64,000 nt of DNA from Lewinella sp. LCG006 (GCF_040784935.1 NZ_CP160680.1:5375802-5439801), one strand, 5' to 3'; numbered from the stretch's first letter, positions 53,021 to 60,711 are shown. The notes: generated from the sequence alone by a model not told the origin. Numbers and translations are program-made.

Positions 53021-53335
53021 ATGCCTAAGCACCGAGACAAAGCGATCACCGAGTTCGCCTTGCGGATCAAATTCAGGAATAACCCCGACACGACCTTCAC
53101 CTGGTACCAAAGGGCAAAGGATGCCGAAGAGCAGCTCAGTATCTGGAAATCCTACCCCTACAAACAGTACAGCGGAGCGATCAAATGGGCGGCGATCCTG
53201 CCCGCCGAAGCCGCCAGAAATAAAGCCGACGCCAGCACCCACCTCTACGAGTACGACACCTGGTCAAACGGAAGTACCTGCTGGCTGAATCGGGAAGAGA
53301 TAGACCACCTGAAACGGCAAAAAGCAAGGGCGTGA
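53021..53335 (+). CDS. Small hypothetical protein
   Basis: 104 residues starting 1 bp after the initiator-like gene, so probably co-translated with it. Basic N-terminus, several Trp and Tyr residues (TFTWYQRAKDAEEQLSIWKS, YEYDTWSNGSTCWLNREEID). No family recognised. By position it may be an accessory to replication. Confidence 0.65.
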   Translation: MPKHRDKAITEFALRIKFRNNPDTTFTWYQRAKDAEEQLSIWKSYPYKQYSGAIKWAAILPAEAARNKADASTHLYEYDTWSNGSTCWLNREEIDHLKRQKARA

Positions 53336-53875
53336 GGAAGAAACGCAGGGGTATTTCAAAAAGGGAACCAATAATCCTTGGTAACCCAAAAAGAAAAACC
53401 TCTGCGCCTCTGCGCCCCTGCCTGTAAGGCCAGCTTGCTGGCAGGCAGGTCTGCGCGACATAAACTTTTGGGAACGTAACCATCCAAATACACCTATGCA
53501 CAGAAAACTACTCTACCTGACTTTCACGCAACTGGGCCGCTGGGCTTATCGCTACCTAGTCTGGTGGGAAAACAGGGTACTAAGGACCTTGGATGGACTG
53601 GCCGATTACTTCAATGACCATGATTAAATACGACGCAAATGCATAAAAAAGGGAGTGGCCTATTTAAAACAGGATAGGCCACGCCTGCCTGCCCGTGAGG
53701 CACAGCCGAGCAGGCAGGGATTAAACAGGATTACCACTGATAATATGGTCGCAAACTCCATTGAGTTTACCAAGATTTAAAATCCGTGTAAATCCGTCTG
53801 ATCCGTTAGATCCGCGTTCTATCCCACCTGGGTGGACGCTCCAATTTTGATGCACTTGCCTTAATTAAAAACACA
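53336..53875. other. Extragenic repeat stretch around a small ORF
   Basis: Outside the small frame at 53496-53627, this stretch holds recognisable extragenic repeats. There is a CCTGCC...GGCAGG palindrome near 53418-53447, another (GCCTGCCTGCCC and GCAGGCAGGG) at about 53682-53719, and an AAATCCGTGTAAATCCGTCT, then GATCCGTTAGATCCGCG, string at about 53771-53815. Such strings occur as scattered repeats in related genomes. No promoter was picked out with confidence. Confidence 0.5.
53496..53627 (+). CDS. Very small hypothetical protein
   Basis: 43 residues from the ATG at 53496: MHRKLLYLTFTQLGRWAYRY, then LVWWENRVLRTLDGLADYFN and DHD. It is aromatic-rich and probably an amphipathic or membrane-associated helix. 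Only the open frame supports it. Confidence 0.35.
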   Translation: MHRKLLYLTFTQLGRWAYRYLVWWENRVLRTLDGLADYFNDHD

Positions 53876-54256
53876 ATGGAGAATTTTGACAAAATACGCA
53901 CGAGCATCTTCGGCCATTCGCTGGCGATGACCGCCATCAGTAGCCCGCTGGCCAGGGATCTTGCCCGCAGCGAGGTGAAAATAGAAATAGCCTTTCAAGG
54001 CTTGAAAGCGACCATCGTCTCCAACGGGCCGATTACGCACGCCTCCCTTCTAAGCAAGACCGAGGCCAATTACCCCAGGACGCAGATCCGGAAAGAGTTG
54101 CTAATTCTTGAAGGTCTTTTCTTAGAAAACTACACCTCCTATTTGTCGCGACTGGCCGTCCTGGAAAAAGTGTTTTGGGCTTATCGCGAACTAGGACCCG
54201 TTTTAAATATCACCACTTCAAAACCTAAGCAGGATGTTACAAATGGAAATTCCTAA
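53876..54256 (+). CDS. Hypothetical protein
   Basis: 126 residues, mostly helical by pattern, no signal peptide or membrane segment (FGHSLAMTAISSPLARDLAR, LLILEGLFLENYTSYLSRLA). No family recognised. Its last 23 bases overlap the start of the HTH/transmembrane gene at 54234, which suggests coupled translation. Confidence 0.6.
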   Translation: MENFDKIRTSIFGHSLAMTAISSPLARDLARSEVKIEIAFQGLKATIVSNGPITHASLLSKTEANYPRTQIRKELLILEGLFLENYTSYLSRLAVLEKVFWAYRELGPVLNITTSKPKQDVTNGNS

Positions 54257-55076
54257 TCAACCCGTCATGCTCGCTGAATTCTTAGAAATCAGCCTGGAAG
54301 CATTGCGTAAGCAAATGAAAAGAATGGGCCTGGTCGAAGGCCGGTTCAATCGCTACGCTAAAATGGACAAACGGACCATCAAAGTGCTCTTAGAAGTTTA
54401 CGGACAAGAAGCGCAGGCACAACACTTGTCCACTTTTATAGAACCGGACACCGCAGCGAGCGGACAAACGGACGCTTTAAAACCTGTCCACTTGGAAAGC
54501 CACCAAACGGACAATTCTTTAAACGGACACCTTTCTAAAGAAACGGACAAGCAAGCGAGTTACCCAACGGACATCACGTCTGTTAAACAGGACAGCCCCA
54601 CGAACGGACAAGTAGATCCTTTTTCTAAAGAAACGGACAGCTGGGTAAGCGGATCGCTTTCCTTAAAAACGGACAATTACCTGGGTATTGATTACGCCGA
54701 ACTGTCCAAAGATGTCTTGTTGGCATTGATCGCGATGGTAAGTATGTATGTCCAGATGAACCACACGGCACAGGTAGTGGGTGGCGAATGGCTGCAAGCC
54801 TGGGCCTACGCCCTAAGCATCCAATTTACCGGTCTGGCGATGACGCTTTACAAGGGCAGCCTCTGGTACCTACGGGTATTTGCGTTGGCAGAGTTCTCGA
54901 TCAACCTGTTGCATTACCGCCCCTGGGCCTGCGAGTGGGTAGAAAGCGTGTCCGTTTGTGGCGGAGCAGAAGAGTGGACACGTAGCCTGCTCTTGTCCGC
55001 TTTAATCGCCTTTACAATCTATAGCTACGTAGAAATATTTGCCGCAAGGCGCAACGAAAAAACGGACATACGATGA
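54234..55076 (+). CDS. HTH plus transmembrane protein, gene filled with CGGACA words
   Basis: 280 residues (a second ATG at 54243 is also possible). The N-terminal 65 residues look like a helix-turn-helix (LAEFLEISLEALRKQMKRMG, MDKRTIKVLLEVYGQEAQ). A polar linker follows (about 70-150) in which Thr-Asp recurs. The C-terminal 120 residues form about four transmembrane helices (about 160-178, 187-205, 207-225, 247-265). The linker DNA carries ten of the CGGACA words. A DNA-binding domain tethered to the membrane through a linker whose own gene holds dense repeats suggests self-recognition and membrane attachment of the element. This is inference. Confidence 0.6.
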   Translation: MLQMEIPNQPVMLAEFLEISLEALRKQMKRMGLVEGRFNRYAKMDKRTIKVLLEVYGQEAQAQHLSTFIEPDTAASGQTDALKPVHLESHQTDNSLNGHLSKETDKQASYPTDITSVKQDSPTNGQVDPFSKETDSWVSGSLSLKTDNYLGIDYAELSKDVLLALIAMVSMYVQMNHTAQVVGGEWLQAWAYALSIQFTGLAMTLYKGSLWYLRVFALAEFSINLLHYRPWACEWVESVSVCGGAEEWTRSLLLSALIAFTIYSYVEIFAARRNEKTDIR

Positions 55077-55296
55077 ATTGGATTCTCTTCGCCCTGTCTG
55101 GTTACGATCCAGACAAAGAGGCCCGCAAACCGCGCGCGAAAACGGACAACAATAAAAAGCGGAGCGTAGAACGGACAACGGACCTGCCGGAGGACGTAAA
55201 GACAAATCCTATTACTAAGAAAACCGAACGCTACATCCGCGAAGACGAGGACACCCACACCTGGCAGCAAGTCGACCAACAGACCGGTTTCGGACA
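54401..55296. repeat. Dense CGGACA word array across two genes
   Basis: CGGACA starts at 54401, 54445, 54461, 54508, 54524, 54544, 54568, 54605, 54634, 54670, 55063, 55143, 55172 and 55291. The complement TGTCCG starts at 54949 and 54994. Most copies read AACGGACA. Chance would give about 0.4 copies in this span. The words are read as Thr-Asp, Gly-Gln, Gly-His, Pro-Asp and others, so several frames are used. They continue across the stop/start junction at 55073 into the next gene. Near copies (TGGACA, AGGACA, TGTCCA) are also frequent. Confidence 0.8.
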
Positions 55297-55540
55297 ACGC
55301 AGCAGCACTTTACTGCCGGAAGAGATCGATTTTCTAAGAACCACCAAGCATTACCTGGTCGAGAAAGGAGAAGTCCTAAAAGTCTACTGGGCCACTGGTT
55401 TGACGCCCCGTGAAACCGCGCAACAGTTTACTGAACGGGGCTACAGTTACGAAACCATCCGCCTGTATTTCCGCTTGTTCAACCGCTACGAAGCCACCCC
55501 TACCGAAGAGGAGAGGGGTTCCGCCCAGGAAGGTGGGTAA
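55073..55540 (+). CDS. Small protein with C-terminal HTH-like segment
   Basis: 155 residues, overlapping the previous gene by 4 bp (ATGA). The N-terminal half is basic and disordered (RKPRAKTDNNKKRSVERTTD) and is encoded by the tail of the CGGACA array. The C-terminal half contains a helix-turn-helix-like stretch (KVYWATGLTPRETAQQFTER, then GYSYETIRLYFRLFNRY). The GGTAATT array begins 5 bp after its stop, so it could be the protein that reads that array. No family recognised. Confidence 0.6.
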   Translation: MNWILFALSGYDPDKEARKPRAKTDNNKKRSVERTTDLPEDVKTNPITKKTERYIREDEDTHTWQQVDQQTGFGQRSSTLLPEEIDFLRTTKHYLVEKGEVLKVYWATGLTPRETAQQFTERGYSYETIRLYFRLFNRYEATPTEEERGSAQEGG

Positions 55541-55545
55541 GTCTG

Positions 55546-56667
55546 GGTAATTCGCAGGATCTAAAATGTAATTATCAGATTTTCAAAGAATTACAATAAG
55601 GTGGAATTACCCACTTACCCAGGTAATTGGTAGGTAATTGCTGGGTAATTCCGCTTTTTAAAAGCCATAAACATGCAGTATATCATCGTATTGACCATGG
55701 CCCTCTACTTCGTCGTGATGCGTATTTGGGGTCCTGTAGCGGCCTTAATCATCACCACCATTTGGGTAATTGCCTGTGTAGTACTATACCTCAGGCTCAA
55801 CTACCGCTGGAAATTGCGCCACTACGGTAAGCGCCTGGAGAACATCTACGAGTGGCAGCAATCACCCACCGACAAGCGGGTAGTCGTACGCGCTCAAGAA
55901 CACGAAGCGTGGATCAAGTTGTCCGGAAATAAAATGGGTATCCGCGTCGTCACCCTCTTTTTCCAGGATGCCCACAACCCCAGCGAGACCTGGGAAGCTT
56001 ACACCGATAGGGTAGCGGCCACCATCGCCAACGACCGCATCCTGCGCCACCAGGAGATCGAGCGCTCCCAAGGCCGTGATTATTACCTAAGGGAAATGCA
56101 CGGTCAGCAAGGCATCCGTTTTTCCGAAGAACCCGAGCCGGTATCCTTCTGGCGGCGTCTCTTTACCCGCAAAAAGCAAACGGTATGAAACAGGATAAAA
56201 TTACCATCAAAGTTGCTAAAGAAAATCCGCCCAATTACCCGCGAAAGACCTCCACTTTTGAAAGCATCCACTACCAAAAAGTAGGGGAGGGGCCGGTAAT
56301 TACCCACCTGAAGGCGGTAGGTAGTTTCTTAGAAAACCTCCCACCCACAATTACCCGCTGGGGCAAGCACACCTTAAAGCCAATTACCGGTCATTGGCTA
56401 CGAATTACCATCACGTTCTTAGTAAAGGGTGGGGGAGTACTCCTAGGTAATTGTCTGGTAATGTTGAAAAAGCTCCTCCTGCTCGTTTATTACCTGGTAA
56501 TTGGTTCTTTAAAACTCCTTCTGGTTATTCTAGGAGGGGCATTAAAACCTTCCAACAGAACTACCCAGCGCCCCAAAGCAAGAACCAAGCACTACGAACC
56601 TCCTGTGGATGATGAATGGTGGCGGCGGAAACCCAAACCTAAAGCGGGCAAGAAGAAGCGGGTAATT
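55546..56667. repeat. Dense GGTAATT/AATTACC word array across an intergenic stretch and two genes
   Basis: GGTAATT starts at 55546, 55622, 55633, 55644, 55765, 56295, 56446, 56496 and 56661. AATTACC starts at 55605, 56233, 56298, 56349, 56382 and 56403. The copies at 56295/56298 overlap to form the perfect palindrome GGTAATTACC. Fifteen copies in about 1.1 kb compare with about 0.13 expected by chance. They are read as Val-Ile, Ile-Thr, Asn-Tyr and Gly-Asn, so no single reading frame explains them. None falls between 55772 and 56232. Confidence 0.82.
55673..56188 (+). CDS. Two-helix membrane protein
   Basis: 171 residues. Two closely spaced N-terminal transmembrane helices (about 3-18 and 21-42) are followed by a charged cytoplasmic domain (about 45-171: YGKRLENIYEWQQSPTDKRV, TLFFQDAHNPSETWEAYTDR). 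No family recognised. It is preceded by five GGTAATT words in 110 bp and overlaps the next gene by 4 bp. Confidence 0.6.
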   Translation: MQYIIVLTMALYFVVMRIWGPVAALIITTIWVIACVVLYLRLNYRWKLRHYGKRLENIYEWQQSPTDKRVVVRAQEHEAWIKLSGNKMGIRVVTLFFQDAHNPSETWEAYTDRVAATIANDRILRHQEIERSQGRDYYLREMHGQQGIRFSEEPEPVSFWRRLFTRKKQTV

Positions 56668-56694
56668 CGGGTGATTTTGGAGGTGGAGGAGTGA
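56185..56694 (+). CDS. Membrane protein, gene filled with GGTAATT words
   Basis: 169 residues. A polar N-terminal part (about 1-70) is followed by one or two hydrophobic segments (about 73-115: ITITFLVKGGGVLLGNCLVM, LLLLVYYLVIGSLKLLLVIL) and a very basic C-terminus (RRKPKPKAGKKKRVIRVILE). The basic tail could contact DNA near the membrane. Ten words of the GGTAATT array lie inside it. It overlaps the preceding gene by 4 bp. No family recognised. Confidence 0.6.
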   Translation: MKQDKITIKVAKENPPNYPRKTSTFESIHYQKVGEGPVITHLKAVGSFLENLPPTITRWGKHTLKPITGHWLRITITFLVKGGGVLLGNCLVMLKKLLLLVYYLVIGSLKLLLVILGGALKPSNRTTQRPKARTKHYEPPVDDEWWRRKPKPKAGKKKRVIRVILEVEE

Positions 56695-56748
56695 GGGATA
56701 GATGGGATGTTTTAAGCCCGATTCCACCTCTCTATATGCCTTGGTTCG

Positions 56749-57218
56749 GATTTAAACCTGTCCCGACTAAACCTCCACATGAGCTTTGGTCGGGACACGT
56801 TTTAACTTTTCTTTATACTGAGATTACTCTAACTGGTTAGTTCGCTAGACGTACCCCGTACGGCTAGTCCCGATAGATTTGCAAGAATCGTATCGGGATC
56901 GCAGTCCCTGTCCGACTGGCGTCCGGCCAGGCGGGCTCACTGTAATGGATGGCGATCCCGATCAAACTTCCCTCGGAACTTTGATGCGGGATTAAAACCT
57001 GCGGTGCACGTTTTAACTTCCTTTCTAGTCCTGATTTGCTTATGCTGGTTGGTCGCTAGACGTGCCCCGTCCCGATCCAACCTCCCTAGGAGATTTGATA
57101 CGGGATTGAAACCTACGGAGTACGTTTCAACTTCTCCCTCGTCTAAGGTTTTTCTCTCTAGTTAGGCCGCTAGACGTGCCCCGCAGGTCTAGTCCCGATA
57201 GAGCTGATAAGGTCGATC
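56749..57218. repeat. Three tandem degenerate units of about 118 bp beside the CRISPR trailer end
   Basis: Each unit contains GGATT.AAACCT..., ...CGTTT.AACTTC..., CGCTAGACGT.CCCCG (at about 56842, 57053 and 57171) and a TCCCGAT... segment. The last two units are spaced exactly 118 bp. The first is about 93 bp longer because it includes the interrupted CRISPR-like repeat. Internal inverted repeats (TCCCGATC...GATGCGGGA) allow hairpins. A 15-nt piece, ACCTGCGGTGCACGT (56998-57012), recurs at 63863-63877, so the family is dispersed. No gene is seen in this 470 bp. Confidence 0.6.
56898..56955. repeat. CRISPR repeat split by a 29-bp insertion
   Basis: ATCGCAGTCC (56898-56907) and TCACTGTAATGGATGGCGA (56937-56955) are the two halves of the CRISPR repeat, in order and on the same strand, separated by 29 bp (56908-56936) containing a GACTGGCGTCCGGCCAG palindrome. 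It lies about 260 bp outside the intact array. Confidence 0.7.
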
Positions 57219-58017
57219 GGGACAGTCCTCACTGTAATGGATGGCGACTTCTATTCGAGCTGTTGGAGTAGACCACATGGTTGCATGGTGTCGCAGTCCT
57301 CACTGTAATGGATGGCGACTTCTATTCGAGCTGTTGGAGTAGACCACATGGTTGCATGGTGTCGCAGTCCTCACTGTAATGGATGGCGACTTCTATGGTC
57401 TGTGGATCGTGTCATTAGTTCTCTTGGGGTCGCAGTCCTCGCTATAATGGATGGCGACTTGAAGAATTTTAAAAAGAACCATCCAAAAGTCAGAACCGTC
57501 GCAGTCCTCGCTATAATGGATGGCGACTTGAAGTTGGAGAGGCGGGCTGGATTGTTACCACCCTTCATGTCGCAGTCCTCGCTATAATGGATGGCGACTT
57601 CTATACCGAAAGGGATTGAGGATGCAATAGCTGCATACGTCGCAGTCCTCACTATAATGGATGGCGACTTGAAGAGCCAGGATACGGTACACCAAATTTT
57701 GATGGTTGTCGCAGTCCTCACTATAATGGATGGCGACTTGAAGTTAAAATGAAAAACAGATTGTTTTTCCAGTTCGTCGCAGTCCTCACTATAATGGATG
57801 GCGACTTGAAGAAAAAAATGGAAGAGACTCGAGAGAGAGAAGCGTCGCAGTCCTCACTATAATGGATGGCGACTTGAAGAGACCCCGTATTACAGGGGTG
57901 GATAGATGAAAGGTCGCAGTCCTCACTATAATGGATGGCGACTTGAAGGCTAGAAAAGATAAGCAATCTAAGCCGCTTACCGTCGCAGTCCTCACTATAA
58001 TGGATGGCGACTTGAAG
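57219..58017 (-). CRISPR. CRISPR array, 12 repeats and 11 spacers
   Basis: Repeats of 36 bp start at 57219, 57290, 57361, 57429, 57498, 57569, 57639, 57708, 57776, 57844, 57913 and 57982. On the plus strand they begin GTCGCAGTCCTCACTATAAT and end GGATGGCGACTTGAAG; GTCGC and GCGAC can pair. Spacers are 32-35 bp. The first two spacers (57255-57289, 57326-57360) are identical. Repeats at the 57.2-kb end are degenerate (TTCTAT instead of TTGAAG in four copies; CTGTAAT in three; CTCGCTATAAT in three; the first copy has a damaged start). That end is therefore the old trailer, and the array should be transcribed on the minus strand from the cas side. Confidence 0.97.
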
Positions 58018-58361
58018 GCCGGATTTTGGAAAAACTTGATAAAGATAAGTATTTCAGCGAAAAACAAATAAGATGATTTTTTAATAACATGGTTGAAAAT
58101 GATTTTTCGTTAGATTTTAACATTTGTTAAAATGTGAAAACAGGGTGTTTTTTGAATATTCAGGATTAAGCAAGATTTCCATAATGTACTGGTTGTTAGT
58201 AATTTATGGTTTTGGTGAAAACATTTTGTGTTTTTGGTAACTTCTAAAAATGCAAAAATCTGCTTAGGTCAAAAAATGATTATGTATTTTGTTTATTATG
58301 AATGGGTTAGAAGAGGTGAGATTTAATTCTACTTAACATAATGATTGTACAGAATGTTGGA
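58018..58361 (-). promoter_or_regulatory. AT-rich probable CRISPR leader
   Basis: About 340 bp of clearly AT-rich sequence lie between the cas2 stop and the best-preserved repeat, on the side opposite the degenerate repeats. This is where the leader and array promoter should be. No gene is seen. The first 40 bp next to the last repeat may be a spacer-like remnant. Confidence 0.6.
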
Positions 58362-58664
58362 TTATAGAATTAAGGTAGATTTGTCACCACTCAGCTCGTC
58401 AAGGTCAAGTTCGTTTAGCCCCAGTATTCGCATTTGTTGTACTTGTTCTGCGCTGATACGAACAATAATACAGCTATCGGTAGGGTCTCCTTTGGTCAAA
58501 ATCTCCTGGGATAACCAACTTTCCAATTGTGTCAAAGAACTTTTACTTATTGTGCCTAAATATACAGATTTATTGATACGGTCCAGGCCAAATTCAATGA
58601 TTTTTTTACCCATACGGGTGCGTAAGGGGTTTTTGGTAATATCGTAGCAAATAAGATGAGCCAT
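58362..58664 (-). CDS. cas2: CRISPR-associated endonuclease Cas2
   Basis: 100 residues of normal Cas2 length. The ferredoxin-like start MAHLICYDITKNPLRTRMGK has the Asp of the first strand in YDI, and FGLDRINKSVYLGTIS is the matching second half. Cas2 dimers bridge two Cas1 dimers in the spacer-integration complex. It starts 5 bp after the cas1 stop. Confidence 0.92.
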   Translation of the reverse strand: MAHLICYDITKNPLRTRMGKKIIEFGLDRINKSVYLGTISKSSLTQLESWLSQEILTKGDPTDSCIIVRISAEQVQQMRILGLNELDLDELSGDKSTLIL

Positions 58665-58669
58665 AATAG

Positions 58670-59650
58670 TTAGGGGTTAGTGACAGAACGAATACGCTGG
58701 GCTAGTTTTCCACTTAAAAAATGGATGTGATTTTTGTTGCTGGATTCTTGTCCTAGGAAAGTACGGTTAGAACGCAGGAAATCATTGAATAAAGGGATGA
58801 TGAAAGCTTTTCCCTCTTTATTCAGAAAAATACCATATTGGTTTTTAGAGCAGTGAGAAGGGAGCAGTTTTTGCTCAAAACAGGCTGTTATTAATAGATG
58901 ATCAATCCAGGGCCGGAAAGGCTCGATGAGGTCAAAAGCGAGAGTAGGTTTGGTGTGTGCATCGGCGTGAAGGAGTCCTAATTGTGGGTCTAACCCGGTA
59001 GCAAATAGTGCTCCTTCCACAACACTGTAAAGCATGCCGTATAAGTAATTTAGCACCGCGTTAAAAACGTCTTCTGCGGGCCTCCTGCTCCGTTTGTTGA
59101 AACGAAATTTACGAGGCATACTCTTGCCAAGTGCTGTCCAATACACATTGGCCAACGCTCCTTCTACGCCCATGATGTTCTTTTGGCAGTGGGTTAGGAT
59201 TTGTCCCCGGAAATCTTCAAAACGGTTGTTTGATTTAAGGGTGTTGATGGTTTGGGATAATTGCCAGCCTACACTGGTATGGTGCTGCTTGATCCACTGG
59301 AGGTTCTCGATTTGTCCCAGTGTTTTTAATTCAAACAGGTCCAATATCCAGGCGGTAGCTTCTGGCAACTGGGCAAAATTGACTTGCCCACGCCTCAGAC
59401 TGGCAATGGTACTGAAGTAAGGATTCCACAGTTTCGCCTGAACTTTACCGATGCGATTAAAAAACAAAATCGGAATCTCGTGCTTTACCGCCAGCAAAAC
59501 CGCACTGGCCTCCATCCGAACATTGGCCGTAATGGCAATACTCGTCAGCTTGCCAGGACTGATGACCCGCTCGCTTTTTTCGTTGAAAACGTGGAAGATG
59601 CCATTCTTTTTGGCCAGCGTTAGTCCTTTGGTGTCGAGGATGAGTTGCAT
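58670..59650 (-). CDS. cas1: CRISPR-associated integrase Cas1
   Basis: 326 residues. The N-terminal beta domain includes MQLILDTKGLTLAKKNGIFH. The metal-binding residues of the helical domain are in place: Glu163 in GVEGALANVYW, His228 in LGLLHADAH and Asp240 in LAFDLIEPFRPW. Cas1 inserts new spacers at the leader-proximal repeat. It is the middle gene of the RT-cas1-cas2 operon, 17 bp after the RT stop. The RT is a separate protein, not fused to Cas1. Confidence 0.94.
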   Translation of the reverse strand: MQLILDTKGLTLAKKNGIFHVFNEKSERVISPGKLTSIAITANVRMEASAVLLAVKHEIPILFFNRIGKVQAKLWNPYFSTIASLRRGQVNFAQLPEATAWILDLFELKTLGQIENLQWIKQHHTSVGWQLSQTINTLKSNNRFEDFRGQILTHCQKNIMGVEGALANVYWTALGKSMPRKFRFNKRSRRPAEDVFNAVLNYLYGMLYSVVEGALFATGLDPQLGLLHADAHTKPTLAFDLIEPFRPWIDHLLITACFEQKLLPSHCSKNQYGIFLNKEGKAFIIPLFNDFLRSNRTFLGQESSNKNHIHFLSGKLAQRIRSVTNP

Positions 59651-59667
59651 GTAATTACTTTACTTGG

Positions 59668-60711
59668 TTAAAAATTGTAGGGAAAACCCCGCCAGCTCAT
59701 GGCCCCGAATTCTTCCTGGGGCGGGTTGGTAGCGGTATAGAAAGCGTCGCGTATTTCCATATACTGCTCGTGCCTACGGCCAAGTACAAATCCGGCAAAG
59801 CTGATCCTTCCGCGAACTTGTTGCTGCATTTTGGTGAGCCAGCGGGTACTGAGCTGTCCTTGTTCATTTTGTGCTCGTACTGCCGCGGCAAGTTGGTTGA
59901 CTTCGCTGCGGAGCTGGGGCAGGAAATCAGGAGCCAGACCCACCTTGTCGGTCAGGAGGAGACCGGTGACAATTTTGGCGTCTTCGGGTCCCGAGCGGGT
60001 AACCTTGCGGAGGTTCACCCGGAAACCTGCTTGAGTGATCAGGTCTTTCACGGATTGAATCATCTCTTCGTTGATCTTTTGGTGGCTGGAAAAACTCATG
60101 TCATCTGCGTAGCGGGTATATACCCACAGCATGTTCGTAGCGTATGCCTGGAGGGTGTCGTCTAGTGAGCGGCAGGCAAAATTAGACAGGGTAGGGGAGG
60201 TAGGCGTGCCCATCGGCAGGCGTTCCTGATAAGTACATAGATCGGCGATTAAATCCGCCAGTTCTCCTTTGAATCGGAAGGGTTTTTCCAGGAAAATCTG
60301 TAAGACCATTCCTCGGCTCACACTATGAAAAAAGTCTTTAAGGTCGATATTGAGCAAATAGGGGCGACCCAAGTGTTTTTGCGCGTTGGTTAGTACGTTG
60401 CGGCGATCATCATCGTTGCGGACACCAGATACAAAACCGTAGGCGGCGTTTGATTTTTCGAAGAAGTAGGTACTTTGCAAATAGCGGTTCAGCTGCGAAA
60501 GAACTTTCTTCAAAGGCGCAGAAGGGTTTTCTATTTGCCGTTCTCCACCTCCCTTTTTGGGGATCGTGAAGGTTTTGTAACTTGGCTGTTGGGCCATCAA
60601 TTTCAATTGCTGAGGATGGGTTTTTAGAAGTTTTCCCAACTCAGTTATGGAGCGGATGCTGCAAATAACCGCCTTGTTGTTTTGATGTTGTTGCCGGGTT
60701 TGCTTGTTCAT
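59668..60711 (-). CDS. CRISPR-linked retron-like reverse transcriptase
   Basis: 347 residues from the ATG at 60711 (a TTG start 33 bp upstream is possible). RT motifs in order: YKTFTIPKKGGGERQIENPS, the first catalytic Asp at 123 in NIDLKDFFHSVS, LPMGTPTSPTLSNF, YADD at 201-204 and IVTGLLLTDKVGLAPDFLPQL, which is a retron/retron-like ending. As the first gene of an operon with cas1 and cas2 it could allow acquisition of spacers from RNA, as shown for RT-Cas1 fusions in type III systems. No maturase domain is present. Confidence 0.9.
   Translation of the reverse strand: MNKQTRQQHQNNKAVICSIRSITELGKLLKTHPQQLKLMAQQPSYKTFTIPKKGGGERQIENPSAPLKKVLSQLNRYLQSTYFFEKSNAAYGFVSGVRNDDDRRNVLTNAQKHLGRPYLLNIDLKDFFHSVSRGMVLQIFLEKPFRFKGELADLIADLCTYQERLPMGTPTSPTLSNFACRSLDDTLQAYATNMLWVYTRYADDMSFSSHQKINEEMIQSVKDLITQAGFRVNLRKVTRSGPEDAKIVTGLLLTDKVGLAPDFLPQLRSEVNQLAAAVRAQNEQGQLSTRWLTKMQQQVRGRISFAGFVLGRRHEQYMEIRDAFYTATNPPQEEFGAMSWRGFPYNF

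Noticed and set aside
54401-54675. CGGACA copies as a simple Thr-Asp protein repeat
   Set aside because: Many copies fall in other frames (Gly-Gln, Gly-His, Pro-Asp), on the other strand, and in the next gene.
57312-58067. Several open frames on both strands across the CRISPR array, with a recurring FKSPSIIVRTAT peptide
   Set aside because: They are translations of CRISPR repeats and spacers, not genes.
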